The notes under the pieces: model-generated | Seen by the model: the letters and a program-made list of their open reading frames with translations, nothing else | Database searches by the model: none | Told to the model about the DNA's origin: nothing | In this document: piece after piece, positions 54,179 through 64,000 of the stretch | How positions within the stretch are numbered: the first letter of the stretch is position 1 | Layout of the letters: every line of letters begins with the position of its first letter | Made by a program: the position numbers and the translations under genes | NCBI GenBank assembly: GCA_963854735.1 | Contig: OY978109.1 | Span: 186,001 to 250,000 of the forward strand | Length of the DNA: 64,000 nucleotides | From: Marvania coccoides | Taxonomy: Eukaryota; Chlorophyta; Trebouxiophyceae; Chlorellales; Chlorellaceae | Direction: 5' to 3'

Positions 54179-56420
54179 TTAGAAAATGGCAACCCAAAAA
54201 GCGATGGAAACAAACGCCGCCGCAACCGCAGTTCCCCTTCCAGCTCCAGCAGAGGGTGGGGATGCCGGCGGTGGCGCTGCATTCACTGGCGCGTTCGGAG
54301 CTGCCCCTGGGGTCTGCGGCAGAGCTTCTCCAGCATCCAGCACTTGGATTTTCCATCCTAATTTTTGATGCACGGTGCACTGATAGAACACCACATCCAG
54401 CGTGTCTTCGTCTGGAGTCCAGGTAAAATACGCAGGCTTGTCTGCAGTGCCTGCAAGAACAAATTAAAAAAATGTTAGAAGCTCATGTGGTTGGCTTGGG
54501 CAAATATGCTAATTAAAAGGGGGATTAGATGCTGAAAGAAGACCCACCGAATGTGGAGGAGTTTCCTGCCAGCACTCGTTCCCCCTGATAATCGACAAGA
54601 CTGCCGCCACCGATGATCGAGTCGGTGATATAGACGGGGTGGGTGGGCCCGGACTCGACGACCCATGTGTAGGTGGTGCCACGGCGAACCACAAGCACAG
54701 GGCTCTCGTTTCCGTTCACCCAGAGACTGTAACCCCAAGCAGGAGGGTTGGGATAATTTTTATTGGCTGGAGAAAACAGGGGGAGCGCGATGAATGAGAA
54801 CTGGACGAAAAGTAATCTACACGAGTGGCACACTTACACCCAATGGTGACTTTAAATTCAGTAGGTCCGTCAAGAGTGGCCACCGCAACAATAGAGGTGC
54901 TGGGGCCTGGCGCAGGGGCGGCGCCAGCAGCGTTTGCGACAATCTTGCGGCAGATATTGCCGCTGCTGGCCCCCAGATCCAGCCTGATTGGCTGGTATTG
55001 CCCTGCATTAACCGATATTATTTCATTTGTGCCTGGCAGCGTCAGCCTATGGTAGAGAATAACGGGGACGGTGGCGTTAGACCCCTCGCTGATAGGACCC
55101 ATAGCGAAAACAGAAAACCGGGAGCCGTCGGTGGGCCACGCGTTGTCCTTATTGTCAGTCGGCCCAAGGGGACGCGTCAGCAAGACGCTGAGGGTGTCTC
55201 CCACTTTGTTGCACGCCACCAGCTTTGCGGAGGTTGTCGGCACAAAGGGAGTGGTGCCCGCGTAGTCAGGGCACGCCCCAAGGCCCGAAGAAAAATCGCA
55301 CTGCGCCTGGTCAGAGAGGTGGTAGTTGAGAGCAAAACACTCGGTGCCCACCATGCCGACAACCACGACGTCGCTGCCCACCATCTCCGGTCCTGTAGCC
55401 CCCGCTGGAGAGTACCCAAACGCCATCCAGCGATTTCCATCGCCAGGGCGGCCTTCAAGGCCCATGGACAATGTGGAATTATCGTCAACAGACCAGTACA
55501 CGTTAAAATATCCAGGGATGAGCTCCATGCAGTTGGGGAGAGATTGAATGGAAGGAAGGCGAGGGGGGGAGGGGCTGGAAGGAGGGGAGACGGCGGGAGG
55601 GCTGGCTGGCTTTGCAGGCGCTGGAGAAGGCGAGCTGACTGGTTTTGGGGACGGCTCAGGCACAGGCTCAAGCGATGGACTTTTGTTCTCGACATCGGGA
55701 GATTCAGATGCGGGTGGCTCTTCGATCGCCTGGGGGCCTGCTGAGAGCTCCACGTGGCCCAAATCGGCGAAGAACTCTTCGCAATAAACGCTGATGCACT
55801 TAACATTGCTCCAGTCTACGTCAGGGAACAGCGTGACTGTGAGCTCGCCGCCCGAGAATTTGTCCACCAGCTGCTCGCTGGAGATGCGGACGCCAGACTT
55901 CTTGAGTACGGCGGGGTCACAGGTGGGCGCCGCCCACCAGTAGACTTGCGGGGCAAAGCCGTCGTAGCTGCAAATTGTGTTGAAGGATTTGTTAGTCGGT
56001 GAAAAATGTGTTAGCGCACTACTAGCCCAAGTAGGAAAACAAATAAGAGCGAACAGCGTGTATTTAGCTGCATTCGTATTGATTTATTGATTTCTAATTT
56101 TTTTTCTCACCTGAAATCAGTAGCTGTCAACTTGCAATCGCCTGCCGAGACGCTGCCGGCAATCTCGTGCTCCAGGCCATCAAGGTCTCCAGAGAATATT
56201 GGACAAGCGCATCTCGCTGCAAATAAATTTTACATACTGTTATGTGTTAGAATTTCTCTTATGCTTCATCATTCACGAGCAAGGCCCCGTCGGTTGAAAA
56301 CATCCGCGTTGGATGGGATGGAAATGTCGAGCAGTTGTGGAGGGAGACCCGGTACGCACCTGGTTTGATGGAAAGGAAGGCGAACAGTCCCAAAAGAAGA
56401 TAACGAGGAAAGATAGGCAT
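54179..56420 (-). CDS. DM13-DOMON-cupredoxin-like secreted redox protein, probably GPI-anchored
   Basis: Five exons (56420-56360, 56216-56111, 55967-54838, 54766-54548, 54450-54179) give about 595 residues. Order: signal peptide (YLLLGLFAFLSIKP); DM13 domain (~28-125) with AGDCKLTATDFSYDGFAPQV, YWWAAPTCD, VRISSEQLVDKFSGGELTVT, CISVYCEEFFADLGHVEL; a Ser-Pro linker; DOMON domain (~195-340) with YFNVYWSVDD, GDGNRWMAFGYSPAGATGPE, MVGSDVVVVG; a further beta region to ~430; a cupredoxin-like domain (~433-540) with NPPAWGYSLWVNGNE, RGTTYTWVVES, THPVYITDS, then FYQCTVHQKLGWKIQV; and a Pro/Ala linker with a hydrophobic tail (GTAVAAAFVSIAFWVAIF). The HPVYI His and the C-x-x-H pair match type-1 copper ligands, with Leu where the axial Met usually sits. 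Plant DM13-DOMON proteins end in cytochrome b561; none is present here. Extracellular electron transfer is inferred. Confidence 0.85.
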
Positions 56421-57574
56421 TATATAGCCAATTTCCGAGCTGGTACGAAAATGAAAACTATTCTGATCTGCTTCCGAAAGAACTAGCCAACAACTCGTGT
56501 CCCACTGGCTGAGCAGGTGCTTGGCAGATCTAAATTCAGTATTAAAAAATATATTTGCGGCGTATTGCAAGTAAAATTCTTGTCTACTGCGTTTAAATTG
56601 GGTGGACAATGGCAACGCGGTTCCGAAATTTCTTCTATAAAAAGAAAAAAATGCCGTACAGCAGCACGTGCACAGCAACTGATTAATGAAGATGAAAGAC
56701 GTGGGCTCATGGCCACATGCCCCAAACCTTCCAGGACCTATTGTCGACATCATTTGATTGTGGGCTAGCCAATGAGCGCTCCGGAGCGACGGCATCTGAG
56801 CCACTCCATGGAATCGCCGTGCATCACTGCTTGCCTGGTATACAATCTGACCCGCAAGTGTACAAGTACGGTCTTCGCCGATCCTAAATATATTTTGCAT
56901 TCCATCTATTGATTGAATTGAATAGCTGGATGGAAGGGAGAATTGGCGGCGGAGATTTTGAGGGGCCGAGCAACCGTAAGACACTTAATTTATGCCGAGC
57001 TCAGCAATGCATATTGCCAGTTTTCATGCAGAAGAAAGCTAGAAGTTGATCGAACGAGAGGGGAGAGAAAATTTTCATTGGGAGAAAAAAACATGTTTCA
57101 AAAGTTTTGTTACCACAACGATATTGTTCACTCTCCTCAAAAATATGCGCAATTTCTCTCGTTGCATAGATACATTAAAAACTGAGAATGTGCAGAAAAT
57201 CATTGAAATTCAAGCAATTGAATTTTTGTCGGAGAGCAAACGAAACAAATCTCCCTCGTTTGGAGCGCCTGTTCATTCATTCTAAAATTTTATTAATGCC
57301 GCCGAACTATTTTTGCGTGTTGTACATCCCATTTTCAAGCGGTTTCCCGCTTGTAAAAGCACCCGCTCGTTTCAATCCCACAAGTTTCCGGCCGAAATGC
57401 TGACATATAATGCTATTTCTCCGCGTTAAGACGCCCTCAAGATTCCATAATTCGCCAACCTTCGCCTCCCTCCGCCCCAGCGGCAGCAGCAGCAGCACAC
57501 CTTTCCCCTTGCGCTTTTTCCATCACTCCCTTCCCTTCTCAGACGCCCCCCCCCGCCGCCCCACCCTGCACGCC
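56421..57574. promoter_or_regulatory. divergent upstream region, DM13-DOMON / lipase
   Basis: About 1.15 kb between divergent starts at 56420 (-) and 57575 (+). No coding signal apart from a frame extension 57410-57574 upstream of the lipase ATG. It should hold both promoters; the 3' part near 57460-57570 is C-rich, as in a 5' untranslated region. Confidence 0.35.
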
Positions 57575-60500
57575 ATGGCTTCTTCAACCCCAGGAACCAA
57601 TCCTGCAGAGGGGGCCCCAGCAGCTTCCACCGCTCCCATTTCATCCCTTCAACCTGACGTTCAATCAGCCGCCACTCGTCTCCCTTCTAGCAGCCCCCCC
57701 CACGCTGTGAGTGAGGTTTATCAGTACGAGCGCTGGCGAGGGGTCACATGGGGCCCACCCATTGCCGTCCTGGACCGGCCTGCGTGGGGCGACGCCCACG
57801 GCAACGAAATTAAGCTGGAAGCAGCGGGGCTGCCTACCCCTTCATCCAGTGAATGGGAGGTGGAGGTAAACGCGGCCACCGACGACGATGGGTGGCAGTA
57901 CGCGACCGTGTTTAAGCATTTGGAGTATAAACGCCCGGGAGGGCGGGCCTCCCAGCGCTTTGGGGACACCGTTAGGCGGCGACAGTGGCGGCAGCGGGAC
58001 CGGGCGGTGCTGGGCGTGGCCGCGGAGCCGCCCGCGAGCTCCGCTGCGGCGGCGGCGGCCAAGCAGCGTGAGGAGGAGGCGAAAAAGAAGGCGATTCGGG
58101 CGTTTGTGGGTATGATTTTGGACTTGGTGAGCCGGCGGGCGGTGTGGACGCTGCTGCCGTGGGATCCTTCTGCGCTGTACTTTGTGTACCAGGCGCACCA
58201 GACGGTGTACGCGAAGCTAAAGGAGCAGGCGTCGGAGCGGCGGCTGTTTGGCGCAGACTCTGAGTGCCAACCGCCGTCACTGCTGCACGGCGAGCGCGGC
58301 ACACTGCTGCAGGTAAAGGAGCGAGGGAGAGAAATTTTTTTCCTTCTTCTTATTTGCTACATCTCATCATCGATATAATTATTTTCTTTCATTTAAGTTT
58401 GGCCCTCTTCATTTTGGACGCTAGAACTTTTTTTTCTTTCTTTCAACACCTTTCACGGTTTTTCATTATTATTAGAACATTAAATTCGCATATGTTCTTG
58501 CTTCGACGCAGGACCTTCTCTGTGCCGCGGTGCACTCCCGCAGCAGCTACGGTTTCGCCATGCAGGCCGGCCACATGGCTTCTGTCGCCGCCTACATCCG
58601 CCTCCAAACCCTCGAGCCCCTCCGCTTCAACGCCGTCGCCGGAGCGTCCGTGGAAGCCAATAACGAGGCCGTAGCAGCGCTGGCAGGCGTGGATGTGGAA
58701 GACATTTTAGTCTCCCACTGGCGCGCGTCTCCATTCCGCCCTGCGCACTACGTAGCCATCGACAGGGCCAACGGCTGCGTGGTGGTGGCTATCAGAGGGA
58801 GCTTAGAGGTGGGAGACCTGCTGAGCGACCTGTCGGCGCACCCCATGGAGGTAACGATGAATGGCGTGGCCGGGTGGGTGCACCCTGGCATCCTAGCAGC
58901 GGTAAGTGTTTCCAGTATTAGAAACAGCGCGCTACATTGTGGTGTCTTTTTAGTTTCAGCTGCCCTTTTTTTTTTAATTTCGTAATGCTATAAATGCAGC
59001 CATTGGCAGGATTGCAACCCACTTTCTTTATTAGGGGCTCTTCAACGAGCTCAATGATCCTCGGGGTATCTGATTTTTGTAGGGAGCTATTTAACTAATA
59101 TCTAACCACGCCCCCCCCCCTCCCCCTCCCAATTTCCTCGCTTTATTTCCCCCCCTTCTGCATACAGGCAACCTACGTGCACTGCACCACCGAAGCAGCG
59201 CTCCAAGAGGCAGCGCAGCGCTGCCCCGGCTGGCCGGTGCTGCTCACGGGGCACTCGCTGGGCGGTGGCGTCGCTGCGCTGCTGTCGCTGCTGCTGAAGG
59301 AGCGCGGAGGCGTGCAGGGTCTGGGCAACGTGAAGACAGTCACAGTGGGGACAGCGGCGGTCGCCAGCGCAACCCTGGCTGCCGCATGTCAAGACGACGT
59401 CATCTCAATCGTAATGGGCAGGTGAGGGACATTTCTAGTGTGATATGTGATAATAATATCAGTGCCCATTTTTTATATATTATGGCGACTTATTGGCGTT
59501 ATTTTCCCATTGATGTACTATTGATTTCTTCCCTTCTTTCTTATTTCCAGCGATATCATCCCTCATCTGAGCTACGCCTCAGTGGAGCACCTCTTGGTAG
59601 AGATGTCTGAAGCATCCCCAGTGCGGCAAGCAGCAGAGGGCATTCGCAGCCGCCTCAGCCAAGTGCTGACCACGCTGGCATCGGTGGGCGACACAATCGC
59701 CAGCACCGCAGAAGGCATGGGCGGAAGCGGTGAAGCGCTAGAGGAAGAAATCGAAGAAGAGGACGCAGGCAATGCTGAAGCAGCAGCAGGAGCAGAGGAG
59801 AGTCGAGGCGGTGGACGTGCGTCAGCCTGGCATTCGCTGAAATCTGCATCTTTCAAAGCGGCTGCGGACACGCAGACGTGGAGGTCGCTGAAAAAAGCGG
59901 CGAGCGACGCCGCGAAGGGGTCGGCGAAAATGGGGAGGGGGCTGGCGGGCACGCTGCGGAGCTTTAATGGCGAAGACGACGGTGCGGCCAAAATGGTGCC
60001 GGTGGTTGATCTCAGCGACGCAGGGATGCAGAAAGAGGCGGAGACGTTGGAGCGGCTTCGGCGGGAGAAGCGGCAGCGGGGGGCGCTCGCTTCTCACCCC
60101 GTTAGCACTGCCGCCGCCTTGGAAGAAGAAGAAGAAGAGGAAAGCGGCGGAAATGCTGCCTTTGAGTCTGGCAACGCAGGAGAAACGGTTGTGCTGACGT
60201 ACGGTGTCCTTGAATCAGACAGCGGGCTGGCGGCGGCGGCGGTGGCGCAGCAACAGGCAGCGCAAGATGCAGCGGCAGCGCAGCCAACGGAGGACCAGCA
60301 GCAGCTGCAGGACGCTCCAGGAAATCCTGAGCACCTGTACCCTCCCGGGCGAATACTGTGGGTGTTTCCTGCCGATGAGGATCTCAGCAGTTTGGCGGAA
60401 AACGGCGGCAATAATGGAGCGGGCGAAAATGGCGGCGGAAGGGGCGGCGAGGGAGAAGAGAAAGTGGATGCGAGCATGAGCCAGGAGGTGGAGAGCTGGT

Positions 60501-60844
60501 GGGATGCTGCGTGGGAGGGGGCGCCCCTGCCTCAGAAGCTGCGCAATACGCGCGAAGAAGGGGCGGAGTATGAAATCATCGGTGAAGGTTGCTGCAGCGG
60601 CATGACGGACACGTGTGCGCCCAATGAAGGAGAAGGAGACGGGAAGGTGGACATGGTCGAGGCAGCAGCGGATGCTCAAGCAGCGGGGCCTGCAGAGGCT
60701 GCGGCGGCAAAAGCTGCGGCTGCAAAGACTGCGCCGTTGGTTGTGGAGGCTGAGCGGACTGCGTTTGAGCGGCTGCTGATCATGCCCGACTGCCTGAATG
60801 ACCACCTCCCCCACAGGTACTTGGAGGCTTTGGAACAGCTGTAA
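57575..60844 (+). CDS. DysF-domain plus lipase class 3 protein (diacylglycerol-lipase-like)
   Basis: Four exons (57575-58312, 58512-58901, 59168-59421, 59551-60844) give about 891 residues. Residues ~45-141 match a peroxin/ferlin (DysF) module: VYQYERWRGVTWGPPI, SEWEVEVNAATDDDGWQYAT, VRRRQWRQRDR. A lipase_3 alpha/beta hydrolase follows: SYGFAMQAGHMASVAAYIRL, PAHYVAIDRANGCVVVAIRG, WVHPGILAA, PVLLTGHSLGGGVAALLSL (nucleophile ~S406), SIVMGSDIIPHLSYASVEHL (candidate Asp ~462). Then a long acidic, Ala-rich insert and a C-terminal IMPDCLNDHLPHRYLEALEQL, the D-H-x-P-x-x-Y segment that carries the catalytic His in DAG lipases. The activity inferred is sn-1 DAG or acylglycerol hydrolysis at a membrane. 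The frame is open to 57410, but ATG 57575 (GCCATGGCT) has the better context. Confidence 0.88.
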
Positions 60845-61140
60845 ATTTGAAGGGAAGATCAATGAATTCATGCGCTCGATATACTCCGAGGATAGTTTTT
60901 GAATGAATGAAAGAATGAATGAATTTTATGCATTTGCGCTCGGAGGACTCTCAATGACGTGTGTGCTGGTGAAAAATGAATGGTTAAATTGTTAATTGTA
61001 AGAAGTAAATACGAGCAAGGAAAAAGAAGGGTACGTGTTAAAACGAGAGCGGCGAGAAAAAAGAAAAAAGAACGAAATGAATTTTAAACAGACAGCCTAA
61101 ATAAAACTGCAACAAAAACTGGCAAACAGAAGGGCGGCAA
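60845..61140. other. convergent 3' flanks, with 16-base match to dispersed repeat
   Basis: A short spacer between the lipase stop and the KHE-related stop. Positions 60879-60894 (atatactccgaggata) match the dispersed repeat copy A. A (GAAT)n-like stretch lies at ~60900-60923. Confidence 0.4.
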
Positions 61141-62346
61141 TCATAGCGAGCTCTCGCTACCCAGTCCCTGTATCACCCACGGCGAGCCAGTCACCCTCCT
61201 CCGGGCTCTAGCCACGGCCTCAATCATGTTTGGAATTCCGAATTTTTCGCCCGCCGCCATGGCTGCGCTGTCCTCCAGGGGGGCGTGTGCCCTGACCGCG
61301 GGCTTCACGATCTCCTCCAGGTCTGCACTGGCGTAAAACAGCAGTTTCATGCCTGTATCGGCGTCAACCTCCGTCTTGTGCTGCCGCCACGCTGCCAACG
61401 CTGCCGCAGGGTCCCAGCCGCTCGCTTTGGGCACAGCAGGTGCCGCCGCGTTCTCCGCACCTAGCACGTCTTCCGCCGACGGCACCTGCTCCCCCTGCAG
61501 CTGCGCCTCCAGTCGCCGCTGCTTCTGCAGTATCTGAAGGCGGTCGAAAATGTCCAAGTACTTGTCTTCTCGCTTTATGAGCCGCGCAGGCCAACTGTCG
61601 GGAGGGTATTCGAACCCCGAAGCGGCCTGCGCCTGCAGCAGCGCGTCGCGCAGGCTGCTGAGCTGCATAGAGTCGAGAGCTGCAAACCCTTTTTCCAGCG
61701 CTTTGCTGCCTTGCAGGGCGCGAACGTGGGAGTAGATGCGGTAGAAGGTGTAGTACACGGTGAGGTTGGGCAGCGGGGTCAACTGAAAAAGAAACATAAA
61801 AAAACAGCAGTGAATTATGGTTGACTGTCAGCGGTAACACAGTTCAAGAGTTCGCACCATTAAGGGGAGTTGAGGCACAAGCGTGAGGCCCCACCACAAC
61901 AATCGCCTGCGATGCCTGCGATGGCCAGCCGCAGCCATCGCCCGCAGCCGCCTCCTCACCAGCCGCTCCTGGAAGCGGGTCGGATAAATCAACAGCAGCT
62001 CTGCAGGCCCTGTGGGAACCGCTTTAAGAAAGCTCTCTGCAGGGTCTTCACGCGCCAGCACCGCCTGCGCCATTCGGTAGCCTCGGTTGCGCAGGGAGCC
62101 CTCTTTTGCGCGCTCCAGCTTGTCCCATTCGGCACCCAGCCGCTGCTTGAATTTATGCATCAGCTGCCCCCCCAACGCCGCGAATTTCTCCTCCAGCGTG
62201 GGGCCTTGCTGCCACCACGGCGTGGTGAGTGCGCTGCGAGCGGCTGCTGCTGCGCTGGCCGCTGCTGGAAGGGCGGAGGATGGGGCGGCGGCCCACAGCC
62301 AGTAGCGGCGGAAGATGGGCACCACCAGCGCTTTGGCCTTGGACAT
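61141..62346 (-). CDS. mitochondrial K+/H+ exchange-related protein (Mit_KHE1 family)
   Basis: Two exons (62346-61858, 61782-61141) give about 376 residues. The N-terminal region contains FRRYWLWAA, then LMHKFKQRLGAEWDKLERAK, GSLRNRGYRMAQAVLAREDP and FLKAVP. The family core follows: LLLIYPTRFQERLVRRRLRA, RHRRRLLWWGLTLVPQLPLM and, across the intron, LTPLPNLTVYYTFYRIYSHV then RALQGSKAL. This matches PF10173-type proteins of fungi and plants, implicated in mitochondrial K+/H+ homeostasis in the inner membrane. Two hydrophobic segments flank the splice junction. The C-terminal half is predicted helical and ends GLGSESSL. Confidence 0.82.
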
Positions 62347-63848
62347 CGTGCGGCTGGCGGCCTGATGGGAGTGTCTTAGGTGGTCATGCGGTCGAAAACG
62401 CGGCTAACACTCACGAACGAGTTTAATTTGACATTTTATTGACCGGAAATTCATTGAGAGAGGCAATGTGCACAGGTGCTGGCCTTCATGGGTCTTCAGT
62501 ATAAGCTGATTTTTATTGATCGATGGAGTATATGAGGTGAAAAAGGGCTTTGAGAAGAATTTGTATTTGATTTTTTTTTCAGCTGTCGACTGAACTGATT
62601 GCATCCATTTTTCTGCATTTTTATAGGGTGATAAATATCATCAAGGACATGCCACGGAGGAGCTGAGTTGCAAGACTTCTAGTGAACATTTTTTCGTTGC
62701 ATGTATGAAGCTGCCACCGACGGGGGCAGTGCCCCATCGTACAACTCAATGTCCACATGTTTTTCATCAATCCAAAAGAGCCGCGCCTAGAATATTGATC
62801 CGCAGTGCCTCTGGCAGACCAGGCTGCACGCGCAGCGCAGCGCAGCACAGCACAGCCCGCACCCTCAGCTTCACCTCCTCCAGCCGGACAAACAGCTGCG
62901 CAAGGTCTTTCTCCGGGCTCCGCAGCCACACCACGAACAGCGCCACCTCAATCCCACGGCAAGGCGTCGAAAAAAAGTACAATTTGCGAAAGTCAGCCAC
63001 TGACAGCAGCGGAAAGTTTAGGAGCTTCTGAGAGTAGACTAGCTCAGAGGTAGGCCCCTTCATCTCTCCGCCCGCCTCTAAATGGCGCTGACGACCTCCC
63101 TGTGTCCTTCGGCCGCTGATTCAAATAGCGGGCCTCCCAGCATTTTGCCGCCTGCAGCATTCAGGTCTGCCTGGCATTCGATGGGAATTTTCACCGCAGG
63201 AACGTATCCTAAAGAAGCAGCGAGCCCCAAAGGGATGCATCCGCTGGATAACTTAATATCTAGGTCGATTTTCTTCTCCACCTGTGCTTTGCCAGCACTG
63301 CCACCACTCAAATTTTCTTCCACCGAATAGCCATGCCTTCGAAGGATCCACAATTGTTCGAACGCCATCCATTAAGTAGTAGATTTAGTTTACACCTCGT
63401 GGTTCCCCAGGATTTTTCCGCGGGTGCTTCTCGGAAATAGTCAAATAGCCTGCAGCGGTGTATCACTCACCATACAAGAATGGCAGCTGCATGCACACAT
63501 CTCACAGTACCGTTTACCATTCCAATAAGCTTGCATTAAATGTGAATGTATGAAGCGGGCGAAGCGCTCCATTTTTTGGTTTATTGGCAGGGCAGGGCGG
63601 TGCTGCGGGGCGTTGACAAATTCTGAAGCAAGGTTGGGAAGATTGATGGTGTACGCATGCCGGGGTTGGCATTATAATTGCCAGTACCAGGCCAATCGCG
63701 GGCCTCGAATGATTTCAAGGCGGCCGAGTGCTTCCCATTTCAGGTTAAGGTTACCATAACACGTCTCCCCCCAATAATGTAAATCGGCAATCGGCAATCG
63801 GCAATATTTTTTTGTTTAATTTTAGTTCTGAAAGTCGACAGATCAACG
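62347..63848. other. intergenic region with an ankyrin-like remnant
   Basis: About 1.5 kb between the KHE-related start (62346, -) and the partial gene at 63849 (+). The only coding-like signal is the minus-strand ankyrin remnant at 62767-63368. Three tandem copies of a cggcaat unit lie at ~63783-63804, just upstream of the partial gene. Confidence 0.45.
62767..63368 (-). pseudogene. ankyrin-repeat remnant with a frameshift
   Basis: From ATG 63368 the frame reads an unusual N-terminus, then ankyrin-like units: GCIPLGLAASLGYVPAVKIP, QADLNAAGGKMLGGPLFESA and AEGHREVVSAI, then a stop at 63078-63080. In the next frame the expected continuation, LEAGGEMKGPTSE, begins at the same point, which is what a one-base frameshift in an ankyrin repeat would produce. 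That second frame runs on to ~62767 with LLNFPLLSVADF but no clear further repeats. It is either a decayed gene or a sequence error, or an unrecognised splice. Confidence 0.5.
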
Positions 63849-63957
63849 ATGGGGTTCTTCGTTGGCAATATATTCATGTGGCAGCCTGCCGAGGTGTGCA
63901 AATTTTTCGAATCTCTCTCGGTCTCCGGCCTGGCAGGGACGGTCATCGAGAAGGGTG
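63849..63957 (+). CDS. first exon of a gene leaving the window, SAM-like start
   Basis: The ATG at 63849 opens MGFFVGNIFMWQPAEVCKFF and ESLSVSGLAGTVIEKGG. A GT donor (GGTG|GTACGT) follows at 63958, in phase 1, and the gene continues beyond the window. The W-x-x-x-x-V-x-x-F-x-x-L pattern resembles helix 1-2 of a SAM (sterile alpha motif) domain, but too little is visible to name it. Confidence 0.45.
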
Positions 63958-64000
63958 GTACGTCTCCACAATCCATCTAGCATTCTGATCACCCGCTATC

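Overview
This is a eukaryotic nuclear window, with no bacterial operons, rRNA, tRNA or CRISPR. Genes have short AT-rich introns (roughly 50-250 bp, GT-AG with an unusual number of GC-AG). Exons are GC-rich and encode Ala-rich proteins; intergenic DNA is AT-rich. The gene content (a UUAT/KVAG-type sugar-nucleotide transporter, a Mei2-like RRM protein, a MINIYO/RPAP1 homologue, a Pro-rich wall-like GPI protein, a plant-type DM13-DOMON protein) and TGTAA-type poly(A) candidates point to a green alga, probably a chlorophyte. The exact lineage cannot be settled from sequence alone. All exon joins below were derived by hand from splice sites and reading frame. Every complete model keeps an open frame with a length divisible by three.

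Layout. 0.6-6.2 kb (-): ACF1/BAZ-like chromatin protein. 6.7-8.1 (-): METTL21-type methyltransferase. 8.8-10.4 (-): NST/TPT-family transporter. 11.2-12.2 (-): GNAT acetyltransferase. 12.4-13.7 (-): AA15-like lytic polysaccharide monooxygenase. 14.4-15.9 (-): unrecognised membrane protein. 16.1-17.1 (+): tetraspan protein. 17.4-18.3 (-): Pro-rich GPI protein. 19.85-20.3 (+): small hydrophilic protein. 20.4-23.3 (-): UTP25. 23.7-25.1 (+): Cys-rich secreted protein. 26.2-27.1 (-): sulfotransferase. 28.0-32.6 (+): BMS1. 33.1-34.0 (+): MscL channel. 34.9-36.0 (+): ING-type PHD protein. 36.15-36.6 (-): uL18m. 37.4-39.1 (-): Mei2-like. 40.3-42.3 (-): CLPTM1. 42.8-47.1 (+): RPAP1/MINIYO. 47.3-48.9 (-): p24/TMED. 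49.1-53.5 (+): two tandem paralogues of an unknown secreted family, the first cut short by a LINE 3' end. 54.2-56.4 (-): DM13-DOMON-cupredoxin-like protein. 57.6-60.8 (+): DysF-lipase_3 protein. 61.1-62.3 (-): mitochondrial K+/H+-exchange-related protein. 62.8-63.4 (-): frameshifted ankyrin remnant. 63.85-end (+): first exon of a gene that leaves the window.

Themes. Two SSU-processome factors (UTP25, BMS1) lie 5 kb apart. Two PHD chromatin readers and a Pol II assembly factor are present. A notable share of the genes encode secreted or surface proteins (LPMO, Pro-rich GPI protein, Cys-rich protein, sulfotransferase, the tandem unknown family, DM13-DOMON protein), suggesting extracellular-matrix biology. 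The most unusual items are the DM13-DOMON-cupredoxin chain, the tandem secreted paralogues carrying LINE tails in the same intron, the WAC + HARE-HTH chromatin protein, the intron-bearing eukaryotic MscL with a zinc-ribbon tail, the DysF-lipase fusion, and frequent GC-AG introns.
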